Source: Rhizodiscina lignyota
Lineage: Eukaryota > Ascomycota > Dothideomycetes > Aulographales > Rhizodiscinaceae
DNA: 64,000 nucleotides
Assembly: GCA_010015805.1 (NCBI GenBank)
Contig: ML978123.1
Location: 992,001 to 1,056,000, forward strand
Reading direction: 5' to 3'
Part shown: one piece after another, positions 1 to 10,497 of the stretch
How positions within the stretch are numbered: the stretch's first letter is position 1
Layout: each line of letters starts with the position of its first letter
Translations under genes and position numbers: made by a program
The notes under the pieces: model-generated
Databases searched by the model: none
Told to the model about the DNA's origin: nothing
Seen by the model: the letters and a program-made list of their open reading frames with translations, nothing else

Positions 1-2
1 GC

Positions 3-278
3 GCGGTCGTAAGTCAACCGGGGTGGGAGTATGGGGCTGAGGAGCAGTGGAATGGTGTGGTGGATGCTACTGTTGAGTTAGTCGATGCATATGAAAGTTT
101 GGGGAGCATGGAGAGGACCGAAGGGCTCGCCGCCGGGAGCGGAGAGGTGGTGATGAAGGATTGGAAATTCAAGGCACGGAGTGCAGTTAGAGGGATCATG
201 GGCAGGGGGAAAGGGAGTTGGGAGGACACAGATGGGTGGGAACGATTGAAAGATGCATTGGAGCAGTTAAAAGGCTAG
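3..278 (+). CDS. 3' end of an unidentified protein-coding gene (partial)
   Basis: A reading frame is open from base 3 and ends at a TAG at 276-278; its beginning lies outside the window. The roughly 91 visible residues have balanced acidic and basic content, several Trp residues (motifs such as KDWKFKAR and SWEDTDGWERLKDALEQL) and no low-complexity repeats, as expected of the helical C-terminus of a soluble protein. I do not recognise the family. A GTAAGT sits at 9-14, so an intron boundary near the window edge is possible and the first few residues are uncertain. The next gene starts 711 bases downstream on the same strand. Confidence 0.45.
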   Translation, partial: AVVSQPGWEYGAEEQWNGVVDATVELVDAYESLGSMERTEGLAAGSGEVVMKDWKFKARSAVRGIMGRGKGSWEDTDGWERLKDALEQLKG

Positions 279-989
279 TTCTGGAAACCATGGCGGGAGG
301 TATCGGCTTCGAGCGCATAACGTTGGTAATGGACTCGCAGTTTGGGCGTCCGAAAAGTAAAGATTCTGACGTGTTCAAGTATTTTAGTGCATAATTTGCG
401 GAGTTTGCGGAGAGTTTTCGTGATGCTGAACTGTCGTGGAACTGCAGCGTTTGGGTTGAGCAGAAGAGCATGACACACTGCTCAGGAGCATAATCAAATC
501 AACGACGCTCATGAAAGGTACGTTCGCATGTCTATGCATGGGCATCCATGGGCATGTGACGCAAACGCCAAGACCACGGGAATGTCAATCTGTGATTGCA
601 TCGCCTTGGGGATGGGTAATCTGGGATCGATCAAAAGACATCATCGCAATTCTGAACTGTGCTTACCTTATACGGCATAGCGACCGCCCCTCTCCGCACT
701 TGCAGGGGTCCGAAGACCCTGTGGCGTCGATCACCCCCACAGAACGTCATCTTACAGTTGCACGGCACCACACAGCCCTTGCATTGGTACGCAGCGTTAT
801 TAAAGAGGCAACTACCATTGGCACTCCCCGTACTACCCTGACTATCATACCCACTACATATATTCTTCCTCTCTTCTCTGCTTCTTATCTGGCCAATTCC
901 AATATCTTCTCTCACATTCTCACGAAAACTTCGAATCCTGATCTTGAACTTGAACTTTCACATCCACAAATAATCAAAACACCGACAAC
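279..989. other. Intergenic region / promoter of the downstream small gene
   Basis: No convincing gene is visible. The ORFs here are short and lack family features. The proximal part, from about 855, looks like a promoter followed by a CT-rich and CA-rich leader that runs into the ATG at 990. Confidence 0.4.
855..864 (+). promoter_or_regulatory. TATA-like element upstream of the 196-aa protein gene
   Basis: The sequence tacatatatt lies about 125 bases before the ATG at 990. A pyrimidine-rich stretch (tcttcctctcttctctgcttc) follows it, a common layout of filamentous-fungal core promoters. This is a pattern call only. Confidence 0.3.
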
Positions 990-1580
990 ATGAGCGCCCT
1001 CGCACCCCCTGACTACGACGACCTCCCATACACGCCAAATACCCGCTCTGAAGTTGAAGCAGCATTCGCGTCGAATACGCTCACGCAGACTGCTTCAGCG
1101 GGCCAGGCTCCGCCGTACAAATTCCAAGATCCATCATCTCCGGTGACGGGACGACCAAGCCTACAGAGCCGCTCCAGTAACAATTACATCGACGCCACCA
1201 CCACGGCAGCCACCAAGAGCACTGCGAGCCCACCCGCCACACTTGCCCCACGTCCCAAGGGTATTCCCATGCCCGTGTCTCCTAGCGCCGAGGACCTGGC
1301 AGCGCAGAATGCTGCTGCAGAAGCGGCGTTCCTTGCAGAACAGGCAGCTGCGAAACGATCGAGTGTCGATATGAAGAGCGATAGCATTGCCAGAGTGCTG
1401 AGCCCGGAGAGTGGAAACGAGGTAAAGGCCGGCAGTCCAAGGATGTTGAAGGTGCACGGGAGACAACAGAGCTGGAATAAGGAGGACATGAAGAGGATGA
1501 TGCAGGAGCCATTGATGAAAGAGGATGGCGGTCCCATTCAAGGGTACTCTGGCAAAGGAGGAGGTGTGACAGGCTTCTGA
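990..1580 (+). CDS. Small disordered fungal protein (196 aa), function unknown
   Basis: This is a single exon, with the ATG in good context (gacaacATGAG). The protein is rich in Ala, Ser, Thr and Pro and looks disordered. An Ala/Glu-rich helix lies at about residues 105-125 (AAQNAAAEAAFLAEQAAAK). The C-terminus is the most gene-like part: RQQSWNKEDMKRMMQE followed by a Gly-rich tail. Short proteins with a similar SWNKEDMKR-type basic helix near the C-terminus are, from memory, widespread in Pezizomycotina with no assigned function. I see no signal peptide or membrane segment. It lies tail to tail with the ketoreductase gene, with 231 bases between the stops. Confidence 0.65.
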   Translation: MSALAPPDYDDLPYTPNTRSEVEAAFASNTLTQTASAGQAPPYKFQDPSSPVTGRPSLQSRSSNNYIDATTTAATKSTASPPATLAPRPKGIPMPVSPSAEDLAAQNAAAEAAFLAEQAAAKRSSVDMKSDSIARVLSPESGNEVKAGSPRMLKVHGRQQSWNKEDMKRMMQEPLMKEDGGPIQGYSGKGGGVTGF

Positions 1581-1811
1581 ACAGGTGGAAGAGGAGCTTG
1601 GTGATGACCAGGAAGTAGAGTGAGAGATGCTGAGAATGTCTAATCGAGCACGGTACGATTGGCTTCGAACAAGAGACAGGGGTGAGTCTAATTGAGATTT
1701 ACGTATCCATGAGGGATGAGGAGTGGGGGACTAAGAAAAGCAAAAGGCAAAAAAAGCCTATTGGCATAACGCTCTCAACATTGCCTCATGACAACCGAAT
1801 ACTCTTAGTAT

Positions 1812-2922
1812 TTAGGACAGCCCGAGCTCCTTGGTGAGCAGTTCCAAGTACCCATCAACCATGCTATGGACCAGATCGTCAAACGACCTGAACTTGAACC
1901 CAAGGACCTCCTCAGTCTTGCTAGCATCGTACTTCAAAGGCCTTGTGATCATCTTCCCTGTAGGCTTGAGCATGCCCTTCTCTACAGCCTCTGGATAGTC
2001 TCTCTTCACAACTTCCTTAGCATCATTATAGTCGCTGCCCTTCAGTCCGCCGGTATTCAGTGCGAAGCTTTGACCGCCAGCAATAGATGGGTCGAGCGCG
2101 CGGACATGCGCCTGCGCAACGTCCCACAGGTGCACCAGCGTGCCAGTCAACGGTCTGGGGTTGTCGGCTCCGACGAGAATGCCCATTACGAGCGGGTTCG
2201 TGCCTGAGGAATAATAGCCCTTGCTGGCGGTCTCGAGCTCGTTCTTCCCAATCACGAAGGCAGGCATGATGTTGTTGATGTCGAAGTACGGATGGCTGTC
2301 CGCAATCCAGTCGTTCGTGGCGTTCAGCGCATATGCCTTGGACGCAGCGTATGCTTCGACTTCGTCTTTGAATGGGCGTGCGGTTGGGTTGGGCGTAGGC
2401 TCCACGGAGTAGACCTTCTCATGGGGCTCTGGATCCGAGAACGCGCTCCATGGAATGGTCCCAAAGAGCGAGGATGTGATGACAACACGCTTCACCGACC
2501 TCTCTTTCTTGGCTGCGTCGAGGATGTTGGTGGTGGCCTTGATAGCGGGCTTGATGAGCATTTCCTCGTAGAGGTCGGCACTGTGGCCGGCAAAGAGAGG
2601 AGACGCGACGTGGATGATTCCAGAAACACCCTTGACGGCCTCGTCATAAGCGCCATCTGCTACGATGTCGGGGATATGGACGAACTCCAGCCTCGAGCCG
2701 GGATTGATCTCTTGAATCGTCTTGGTGGAGGAGATGGACTTGGCTTTGGCGTCGCTACGAACGGCCGCGCGAACGGAATAGCCTGCGAGAAGGGCTTCCA
2801 CGACGACGCGGAAGCCTATCATGCCAGAGCCGCCAGTGATCTTTCAAGCGTCAGCTCGCTACTCTGTGTAGCAATCATGGATTGGGTTCACTTACGAGAA
2901 CGAGTTCGCCTTTCGATGCCAT
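1812..2922 (-). CDS. NAD(P)-dependent extended SDR ketoreductase/aldehyde reductase (Gre2/dihydroflavonol-reductase type)
   Basis: Two exons (2922-2896 and 2840-1812) are joined across a 55-nt intron with a GTAAGT donor. The intron splits the nucleotide-binding motif, so the spliced start reads MASKGELVL + ITGGSGMIGF, the Rossmann TGxxGxxG of extended short-chain dehydrogenases. The product is 351 aa, normal for the family. The catalytic Tyr-Lys pair appears as YAASK near residue 175, and VVITSS before it supplies the usual Ser. Fungal members reduce ketones or aldehydes with NADPH, from methylglyoxal detoxification to secondary metabolism; the substrate here cannot be told. No signal peptide is seen, so it should be cytosolic. 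A TATA-like box lies 129 bases upstream. No biosynthetic cluster partners are adjacent. Confidence 0.9.
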
Positions 2923-3951
2923 TGCTGTACAGAGCTTGTGGTCGTTCGTATGAAATGAGTTGAGTCAAGAAAGTCTTGAGAGTAATTACCAGATTAGGAG
3001 AGTAGTCGTCGCTTGAAGCAGTAATGGACAATATGAGAGCGAATATCAAGAATATATATATGAAGATGCTTCATAGCTCTAACTCCTACTTTGTCTCGAG
3101 TCGCATCCTTCGTCTACGGCGCGCTCAGTAATCGTTCGCAGGCGCTGTATGGTCCTCATCATCGTTTTGCTGCCTGACGACGAGCGAAGGAACTTCATTA
3201 TTCCTCATCTACGTGACTTATCTCTATCCGAAAACCTCTTAGCTAACATGCGGGCCACTAAGTCACGCCGACGATGAACCAATCTTGCGCTGGATATGGG
3301 CAACAGCGCCCCTGACGCCCAGCGATTACTCATTGTGTGTGGCTTTGAGACGGAGACCGTGTATCGTGAAACTATCGAATTGGTGGTGTATCCGATGAGT
3401 ATTTGGCCTTTATCGAGGTTGCAAGTGCAAAATTGTCGAATGTAGTTTGAGGTACAACAATACAAGCGGTTTGTAGGAGAAATACTAATCGGCCTCGCTC
3501 CACTTACTCATCGTCCTGTCAGCACGACGATTGGTCGCACACGGCGGGAACAGGTCGGGAGCGAATAAAACGTGGCAAGATCCCTCGATAAGTCCACAAA
3601 TACTGCGTTTGGGCTGGCCGAAAGCCTGATTTGTAGTGCTCCCGCTCTTGATGACAAGCTGGAAACGACCAGATGCAGTTATTTCTGTTTATGTCTAGCC
3701 CTCCACATTCTTCAAGACGGAACGGAAATAACAGGGCACCGAAGAATCGAGAAATATCACAGAAGAGATAGGCAAAATTCAGTGGTCCAATATTCGTTCA
3801 TGGCATTTCCATAGCCTCGTGCAAATATGTACAGGCGAAGCATAGCAGGCCCACTTTCGAGCCATTCATTATCAAGGAGCGGTCCGTCGAGAACCAACTT
3901 TCCAAACTTCATCAATTCATAAGTTCAGCGTCCAAACCCGTTGCTAATTTC
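2923..3951. other. Intergenic region between ketoreductase promoter and beta-glucosidase 3' end
   Basis: About 1 kb with no convincing gene. The left part holds the ketoreductase promoter. Two short ORFs (3205-3465 minus, 3572-3814 plus) have no recognisable features and look like chance. Confidence 0.4.
3051..3062 (-). promoter_or_regulatory. TATA-like element of the ketoreductase gene
   Basis: An alternating AT run (CATATATATATT read on the minus strand) lies about 130 bases upstream of the ATG at 2922, a usual distance for a fungal TATA box. Confidence 0.45.
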
Positions 3952-6900
3952 TCATTGCCCATATCCAGATCCACTCGACACATGCAACGCTCCCTTCAGG
4001 TGCAGCTTCCTGCTGCTCGCTCCAACGTACACAGTCTTCTGGTACTTGCTGATGACCCAGTTTTGGGTCTTGGTGTCCCAGTTACTGAGATCCCTACGAG
4101 TGACGTCCAGGCTAACTGTCTTCTTCTCGTTAGGGGCCAGAGTGATTTTGTCAAAGTTCCTCAGAACGACCTTTGGATCGTTCGGGCCGCCAAGGCTAAT
4201 ATAGAGTTCCACGACCTCGTCACCAGTGATCTTGCCGGTGTTGGTAATGGTGGCGCTGACTGTGAATAGAACATCGTACAGCTGCGGGTTACCACCTGGT
4301 GCACCACCAGCGGGGTTCTTGGGCTGCGCGCTGCCGTCTGCAGCGTGAGCGGGCCACTTGTGACCGCTGTCATAGTCGGGATCTTCAGAGGCAACCTTAG
4401 GATCGGAACTGTTGAGCCATGGGTAAATGTAGTAAGGAACTTGGTGGAAGCTAGCTGGGAAGACATAGTCTGAGTAGTCCTTGGAGACCTTTCCAAAGGA
4501 TGGTGCAGGCTTGGTGTGACCTGAAGTTGGCGTGTAGGGCTTGACGGGGTGAGACTTAATTTGGAGGTTGGAGTACGAGAAAGTGGTGTAACTGATGCCG
4601 TAGCCAAACTCATAGACTGGGTCGACACCCTTCTTATCAATGGCACGGTAGTCGATAAAGATACCCTCAGTGAAATCATCCTGAGGTGCGCCGTGGCCGT
4701 TGTTGGGCTCGTACATGACATCGGTACCGTAGTCTGATCTTGACTTGGCAATCGAGAATGGGAGCTTGCCACCAGGGTTGACACGTCCATAAAGGACATC
4801 AGCGATACTGTTACCAGCCTGCTCCCCGGGAAGGCCAGCCCAGAGGATAGCGGTAACGTTGGGGTTCTGGTAGAAGGAGTTGACGAGGACAGCACCGACA
4901 GTGCTCATGACAACAATGGTGTTGTTACAGACGGCGGTAACATTCTGGATGAGGGCGTCAGCGTCGTGCCAGAGAGTGAGGTTATTGCGATCTCCCTCGT
5001 TTCCATCGATATCAAGGTAACCTTCGCCACTGTCGGCAGAGACGAAGACGACAGAAACAGATGCCTGAGATGCGACCTGGGCAATCTGAGCGTAAGCCCA
5101 GTTGTCTGCAACCGATTGGATCACACCGCCGGAGGTCTCCAGCACGGTGTTTTGGATAGCAGTAAGCGGATCAACAAGGTAGGGGAAATTGGCAGTACCA
5201 GAACCCCATCCCATGGCTAGTGTTCCATTGTCGCACTGGCGGTCGCCGCAGCCGTTAGGTCCCCACAAATTGGTGACAGCACCTTGGCCAAAGACACCGG
5301 TGTACTTCTCCTTGCCGGTGAGGGGCAGACCGCCCTTGTTCTTGAGAAGGACGATGGACTTAGAAGCCGCATCGCGGATGTTCTTCGCGTGCTCAGCACG
5401 GACGTCGACATGTTCGTTGATGACAGTGAACTCCTCATTCGCAATGAAGTGCTTGGGGCCAAAGGTATCGAGGGTCCAAGAGTCAAAGTTAACAGGCTTC
5501 GTGTGCTTGTCGCGACCAACGTAGTAATATGCACTCATAATACGAGTGACCATGTCGTCGATACGCCATTCCGGGACTGTACCATTGACCACAGCAATGG
5601 TGAGGTTGGTGCCCCAGTAGGTCCTGTTGGTATCGAACAGAGTATCTCCAGGCATGGTCATGTCAAGGCCGGCATATGCGGACGCGACACCGGAGTGCTG
5701 AGCTTGCCAATCAGACATGACGAAGCCTTGGAAACCGAGTTCGCCTTTGAGAAGGTAGTTGAGCGTGTAGCTGTTTGCACAGGCATAGCTATTGTTGACC
5801 TGGTTGTATGAGCACATAATGGCACCAGTACCAGCGCGAACGGCGTCGGCGAAAGGCCTTTTCATATGTCAATAACTCCGCTTTCAAATCGTACGTTTGA
5901 GGATGGTCATACCATAGGTACAGCTCGTGCAGTGTCACATCGTCAATGTTGCTGCTTAATGCTTCCGTGATGGGGAATCCATAGCCATTGGCTTCGCCCA
6001 CTTGACGGAAATGCTCTTGTTCATTAAGGATGAAGTGCTTAGTGCAGGCAATGACACCAGACGACTGAATTCCCTGCACCGTCTCGCCAACTGCAATACC
6101 GGACAAGACTGGGTCTGGGCTGAAGCCTGCAATGATTCATTAGCGCGGTCGGCAAGAAAATTATAGGAACTGTGCAACTCACCCTCCCAGCCTCGACCAC
6201 CCTCAGGAGAACGTCCAAGAGGGCCAACTACAGGACCCAATTGAGTATCGACACCCTTGTCTCGGTGCTCCGCGCCCATGTCTGCGCCTCGTTGCCTCCA
6301 CAAGGAGCGATCCCATGATGCGGCAACGGTGCCACCAGCTGGGAAGGCGGAGTTGTAGTCCGCTACAGCATTTGTTAGCAACGCTTCGTCTAATACAAAC
6401 TACGTGGCGGAGAACATACTGTCACGAACACCAAGGGGAGAGTCCTGGTTGCAGAATCCTGGGAAGCCGAGGCGAGGCACCGAGCCAGTATTACCGACGC
6501 ACTGCTCACCCTCCCATCTGTTCGTAGTCAGTAGTGTACTCTTGACAAGTTATCATGCCTTTCTTACCCAACACCCGTCGTGATGTTGACCTTTTCCAAA
6601 AGGGTCAACTGCTTCACGAACGCCTGGGCCTTTGCATATGCCGCTTCCCAGTTGCCAGATCCGTCGGCCCATGGAGAAGGATATTTTGGCGGCGAATATG
6701 CCAGTTTGGCATCGCTCTGTAGCAATTGTGGTCAGTGATCTGTATTTTCGTGTTGTTGAGGAATGTCGTCGCGCCATTGCTTGTTGACGCGCAGCTGAAA
6801 GGGATAATACATGTGGAATACTCGGCGTTGTAGCATTATGATGAGAGGGCGGGAATATTATGTTCAAGAATGGGAACAAATATATCGCCAATTGCACGCC

Positions 6901-7045
6901 TGAGCGAGGCATATAGTCTGGAAGATGTATACTTCGTGTGGTGCCAAATGCTCGAGAGATGTGTTTGCTGGGGTGAACTTACAGATTGCGCTTGCGCAAC
7001 CGCGGCAGCCACGACAACGCCGCTGAAAGCTTGGGCCAAACGCAT
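3952..7045 (-). CDS. Secreted GH3 beta-glucosidase (BGL1/BglA type)
   Basis: Six exons (7045-6983, 6716-6568, 6517-6420, 6362-6183, 6126-5913, 5857-3952) give 869 aa, matching Aspergillus BGL1-type enzymes. It hydrolyses cellobiose and other beta-glucosides to glucose outside the cell. Residues 1-21 are a signal peptide ([21 protein letters not shown]). The GH3 N-terminal barrel carries [12 protein letters not shown] and the nucleophile Asp284 in GFVMSDW. The C-terminal sandwich domain carries the likely acid/base Glu513 in SADSGEGY. A fibronectin-III-like domain ends the protein, and several NxT/S sites fit secretion. Intron 1 is 266 nt and immediately follows the signal-peptide codons; introns 2-5 are 50-57 nt. 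All junctions restore conserved GH3 sequence (for example ELYLW/PFADAV), so the model is firm. Confidence 0.95.
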
Positions 7046-7432
7046 TCTTGCGGAATGCGGCAGTGGCTTGTGGCGTGCAAGTGTGACGATTCAGCAGGTC
7101 CCGCTGTAAAACTCCGAGCACAGCAGCGAGCGCGCGCTCAGTCGACAAAGACGCGCTCCAAATGAATTGCTGAGCTGCTCAGATGGTAGAGTAATACCAA
7201 CGGCGTCTCAAAAGAGGGTTTGGCCGCGTTTGAGAAAAATTCTAACAGTGTGCTAGGAGAATCGGATGGGCCTAGCAACGAATTTGGGTTCCCAGCAACG
7301 AACAAAGGGCGACCACCTCACTCAGTGCAGAACAGAGACAATCGAGGGAGGCAGGATCCTCAATTGCAATAAGAGCGGGACAACCTCATATATCCAGAAT
7401 TTTTTTACCCCAAGCTCCAGCTCGGTTCCTAG

Positions 7433-7452
7433 AGCTGCAAGAGCTTGCAGCT
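7433..7452. repeat. Perfect 9-bp inverted repeat
   Basis: AGCTGCAAG at 7433-7441 and its exact reverse complement at 7444-7452 are separated by two bases. It lies about 390 bases upstream of the beta-glucosidase ATG and could be a site for a dimeric regulator, or chance. Confidence 0.5.
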
Positions 7453-8831
7453 TCCCTTGACTCCAAGCTAGCAGAGCTCCCCATGATGCCATGCTTCCGT
7501 GGCCCATCGCAACTTGCAGGCGGGACAAGGGGCCTTGCTGGGGACGGTCGATCGCCTTTTCCATGCTCACTGATTGGAGGAATGACAGCGTTTGCGGGGT
7601 TCGGACGTCTCCTCCTTGCCGTTGGCCATACCGGAAGTGGTACTACTCCAGGTCATGACCTGGGGAGACACCGTGTTCCTGAAGGCTCTTCGCGCAACCA
7701 CGGCGATGCACAGGGATGGAGCACGAACATCGTAAGCAGCAGACAGCATTAGCCGCCGTTCGTCAGTGGCTGGCACGTTGTAGCAGTGATGTAACGTGCA
7801 GCTTTTCTCCGTGCCGCCGTTCGTATCGTTGTGGAGAAGTTGGGATGGCGAGATTGAGAACAGCATGGAGATCACGCACGTACACGAAAGGCTCCAAAAT
7901 CACGCGCATTGAAAAGGCGTCCTCGAGTCATTGCCGCATTGGAAGCCGTTCCTTTATTGAAGCATATCGATAAAAGCGCCCAGGGTGAAGTGAATCCAGA
8001 TCTACAGGTCCGAAATATCAGGGCCTGTCCAAATATACCATTGGCCATGTCTGGCAAGGTCACAATGACACGATGAAATGGAGCTTCATTTCCGCAAAAC
8101 TTACTATCATTCACATCATCTTACTGTCACCCGCTCATCTGCGATGAATTCGGGCTCCATCTCCCTTGTAATAGCCGCTCAGCCAGAACATTGTGTGATT
8201 CGAATGCCGTGCACATTTGCGAGGCAGCTGACCTGTTGAGTGGCGCACAGAGCAGCCTGCTCCTTGCGCGTCTGCGAGCCGCTCAGAGTGGTAGAAAAAC
8301 GATGTTGGGCCAAGCGAGGATGGCTTGTGGAGGTAGTAATGAGTATGCGAACTGCGGAGAGACGTGCGGGGTGAAGCCTGTGAAGGTGGAGTGCAAAGTA
8401 CCAGGTTACACGATGAAGTGGCATCGGCTCTCCCGCAAGGTGGAGCAAGATGAATTCATCAATCATGGGTCTGACACCCAGGCGGACCGGTGCAGCTCGT
8501 CTATTCTTCACGGAGTTTAGATGCACCGCATACGAGAATTTCCCTTCGCTTCTAGTGCAAAGTAGTGCAGATTGCATCTCAAATCAAAGGTTACAAGTCC
8601 ATCTTTCGGTGGTATTGATTCCTTCGTTCAGAGACCGCCCGACTTGAAAATATTGGGGTTTCGGATGAGCTAGAGTACTGCCGGTCAGGATATCCATTGC
8701 TTTACTAGTTTGTTCAAAACGATTGAATTTGGGGATCTTTTCATGGTTGATTAGGCATTTTGTAACTTTTACCTGCCGCCTTCCCGCGGAACTCTGCCAA
8801 GATGCTGGAGGCGGCTGAACCGGGTAAATTA

Positions 8832-8855
8832 GCTGGGGCCACTATTTTCCCCAGC
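8832..8855. repeat. Hairpin-forming inverted repeat (7-bp arms)
   Basis: GCTGGGG at 8832-8838 and CCCCAGC at 8849-8855 flank a 10-base AT-rich loop. No gene is adjacent enough to call it a terminator. Confidence 0.4.
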
Positions 8856-9217
8856 ATATTACCGCAACAATTTTGCAGCTGCCCAGAAAAGAGCTTGCAG
8901 CCCCTTGCAGAGAAGGATTTTGATTCTTCCATACGACCTTCCATACGAAGTCTTGGTCGGCCACTATTTCGAGATCAGGGTTGCAACAACTCGACTGAGA
9001 GATAATTTAGGCGCACTTCGTCAGCAAAAACCGCGCTGCAACACTGCCAGAAAATATCAAAATTGCATTCGTCAGCGAATTAATGACTTCCATAGGCCGA
9101 GATGACTCCAGACACCATCGCCATGGAAAGCAAGGGTATATATGCAATATCGTGATCGTGAACTCGTCAAGAGGGTCTTGCCGTAGCTGCATCCCAATGT
9201 AGGGGTTGACTGATGCA

Positions 9218-10116
9218 TCATTCGAAGAAGTCGGACTCGCTTCCAGCATCCAAGCCCTCGGCGTCGCCATCTTCCATAACACTGTCCCTTCCGTCTTGGT
9301 GAGAAGTGTCCGTCAAGGACACGCCTCCCTGCGCAGGCGCAGAGTTCCTTACTTTCGGCTTCGGGCGATGTGAGAGGCTAAGCGATTGTGATTCCTTTTT
9401 ATTGGGATCCAGAACCATCTCATCCCGCAAGGACTCCAATGCCTTCTCCCCCTTCTTCATGGTTTCCTCGATTTGAGCCCACACCTTCGCGTCTCCTCTC
9501 ACTCCGGCGTCTGTAGCATCGTCATCGCCGACAGTCTTGCCATCCTCTTCGCGTTGCTTCGTCGGGTAGAGAGCAGAGTATCGTTGGGAGAATGGGAAGT
9601 ATAGCGTATAGTTGACATCCACCTCAGCGACGTGGAGCTTGTGCTTGAGATGCTCCTGCTGGGACGGATCATTCGAATTCTCTAGCTCTTTCGTAGCTCT
9701 CTTTAATCGACGTTGGGCTTTCTGGGAATCTAATGGAGCTCACTCAGCATATGCGCCAGTAGAGCTGTTAGATGAAGCTACTCACCGAAGAAGCGTATCA
9801 TCTGATACTGACCCGCCCTTTGAGTCTGCTTCTGCTTTGCCAATGCCACTTTCAAATCCGCCTGATATGCCTGGAGTTCTCTTTCCTTCTCCAGTCTCAC
9901 ACCTGCAGGCAGGTTCGTCATCTTCTGGAGCAATTTTTCCAAATCCCTGATCTTCTTCTTCAAGGGAGTCGTCAGGAACTCGTTTCCAAGAGGAGGGCGA
10001 CGCGCCGGTGCTTTGAAGGCCCCATCCTTTCTCCGTCGCTGATGGGTATTGAAGCGGAGCTCGCTTTCTTGAAGTCCTCCGGATAGTTTCGCGCGTGCTC
10101 TTGTAGCCGTAGGCAT
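9218..10116 (-). CDS. EFG1: rRNA-processing protein Efg1
   Basis: Two exons (10116-9786 and 9729-9218) with a 56-nt intron (GTGAGT donor, TTAG acceptor) encode 280 aa. The spliced junction reads RFFDSQKAQRRLKR. The core (residues about 45-165) is a long, highly charged coiled coil (KKKIRDLEKLLQ, EKERELQAYQADLK, RRLKRATKELE) ending in VDVNYTLYFPFSQRYSALYP, the hallmark of Efg1 proteins. In yeast, Efg1 is a nucleolar component of early pre-ribosomes needed for 18S rRNA maturation. The C-terminal third is acidic and disordered, ending SESDFFE. It is divergently transcribed from SEA4, sharing a 381-base promoter region. Confidence 0.92.
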
Positions 10117-10497
10117 CGTGATCTTGAGGTTTCAACGGAACAGAGGCATGAGGTTCAAACAAAGTTGATGAGATGAACTTAGCCTCCGTGTCTTGAGAAA
10201 ATCTGGGGAAGTACGTGAGACCGGGATTGTGTGAACATTTCAACAAGACTGGAGCGGCTGCTTTTTGATTACGTAAGCAAAAGAAGAATGCGGGCCGTGC
10301 ACGTGCCACGCGAGACTGTCGTGAGCGACGCGTTATCAATTATCATGGTTATCCACGCCTCCACGTTTCAGAGGAGCGGTTCCACACTATTGCCACGAAT
10401 TATCGACCTCTGATGAGGCCGATGCACACGAACCACTGGAATACATGTCTTAGCCCTGATGCTGCATGAATGATCGTCTCCGATCCACCGGGGCTAC
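10117..10497. promoter_or_regulatory. Divergent promoter region of EFG1 and SEA4
   Basis: 381 bases between the two ATGs must hold both promoters. It contains CACGTG (about 10298-10303), an E-box-type palindrome often bound by bHLH factors, within a GC-rich patch. I see no clear TATA box. Confidence 0.4.

Larger units (their letters stand above)
7046..9217. other. 2.2-kb gene-poor region upstream of the beta-glucosidase
   Basis: No gene can be supported. Overlapping ORFs of 60-130 codons occur on both strands without conserved motifs or sensible splice partners. It probably includes the beta-glucosidase promoter (next to 7045) and the 3' region of EFG1. Short inverted repeats occur at 7433-7452 and 8832-8855. 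There is no obvious AT bias or transposase-like frame. Confidence 0.4.

Noticed and set aside
511-993. 160-codon ORF running into the 196-aa protein gene
   Set aside because: It spans the TATA-like element and leader, overlaps the real ATG, and has no protein-like features.
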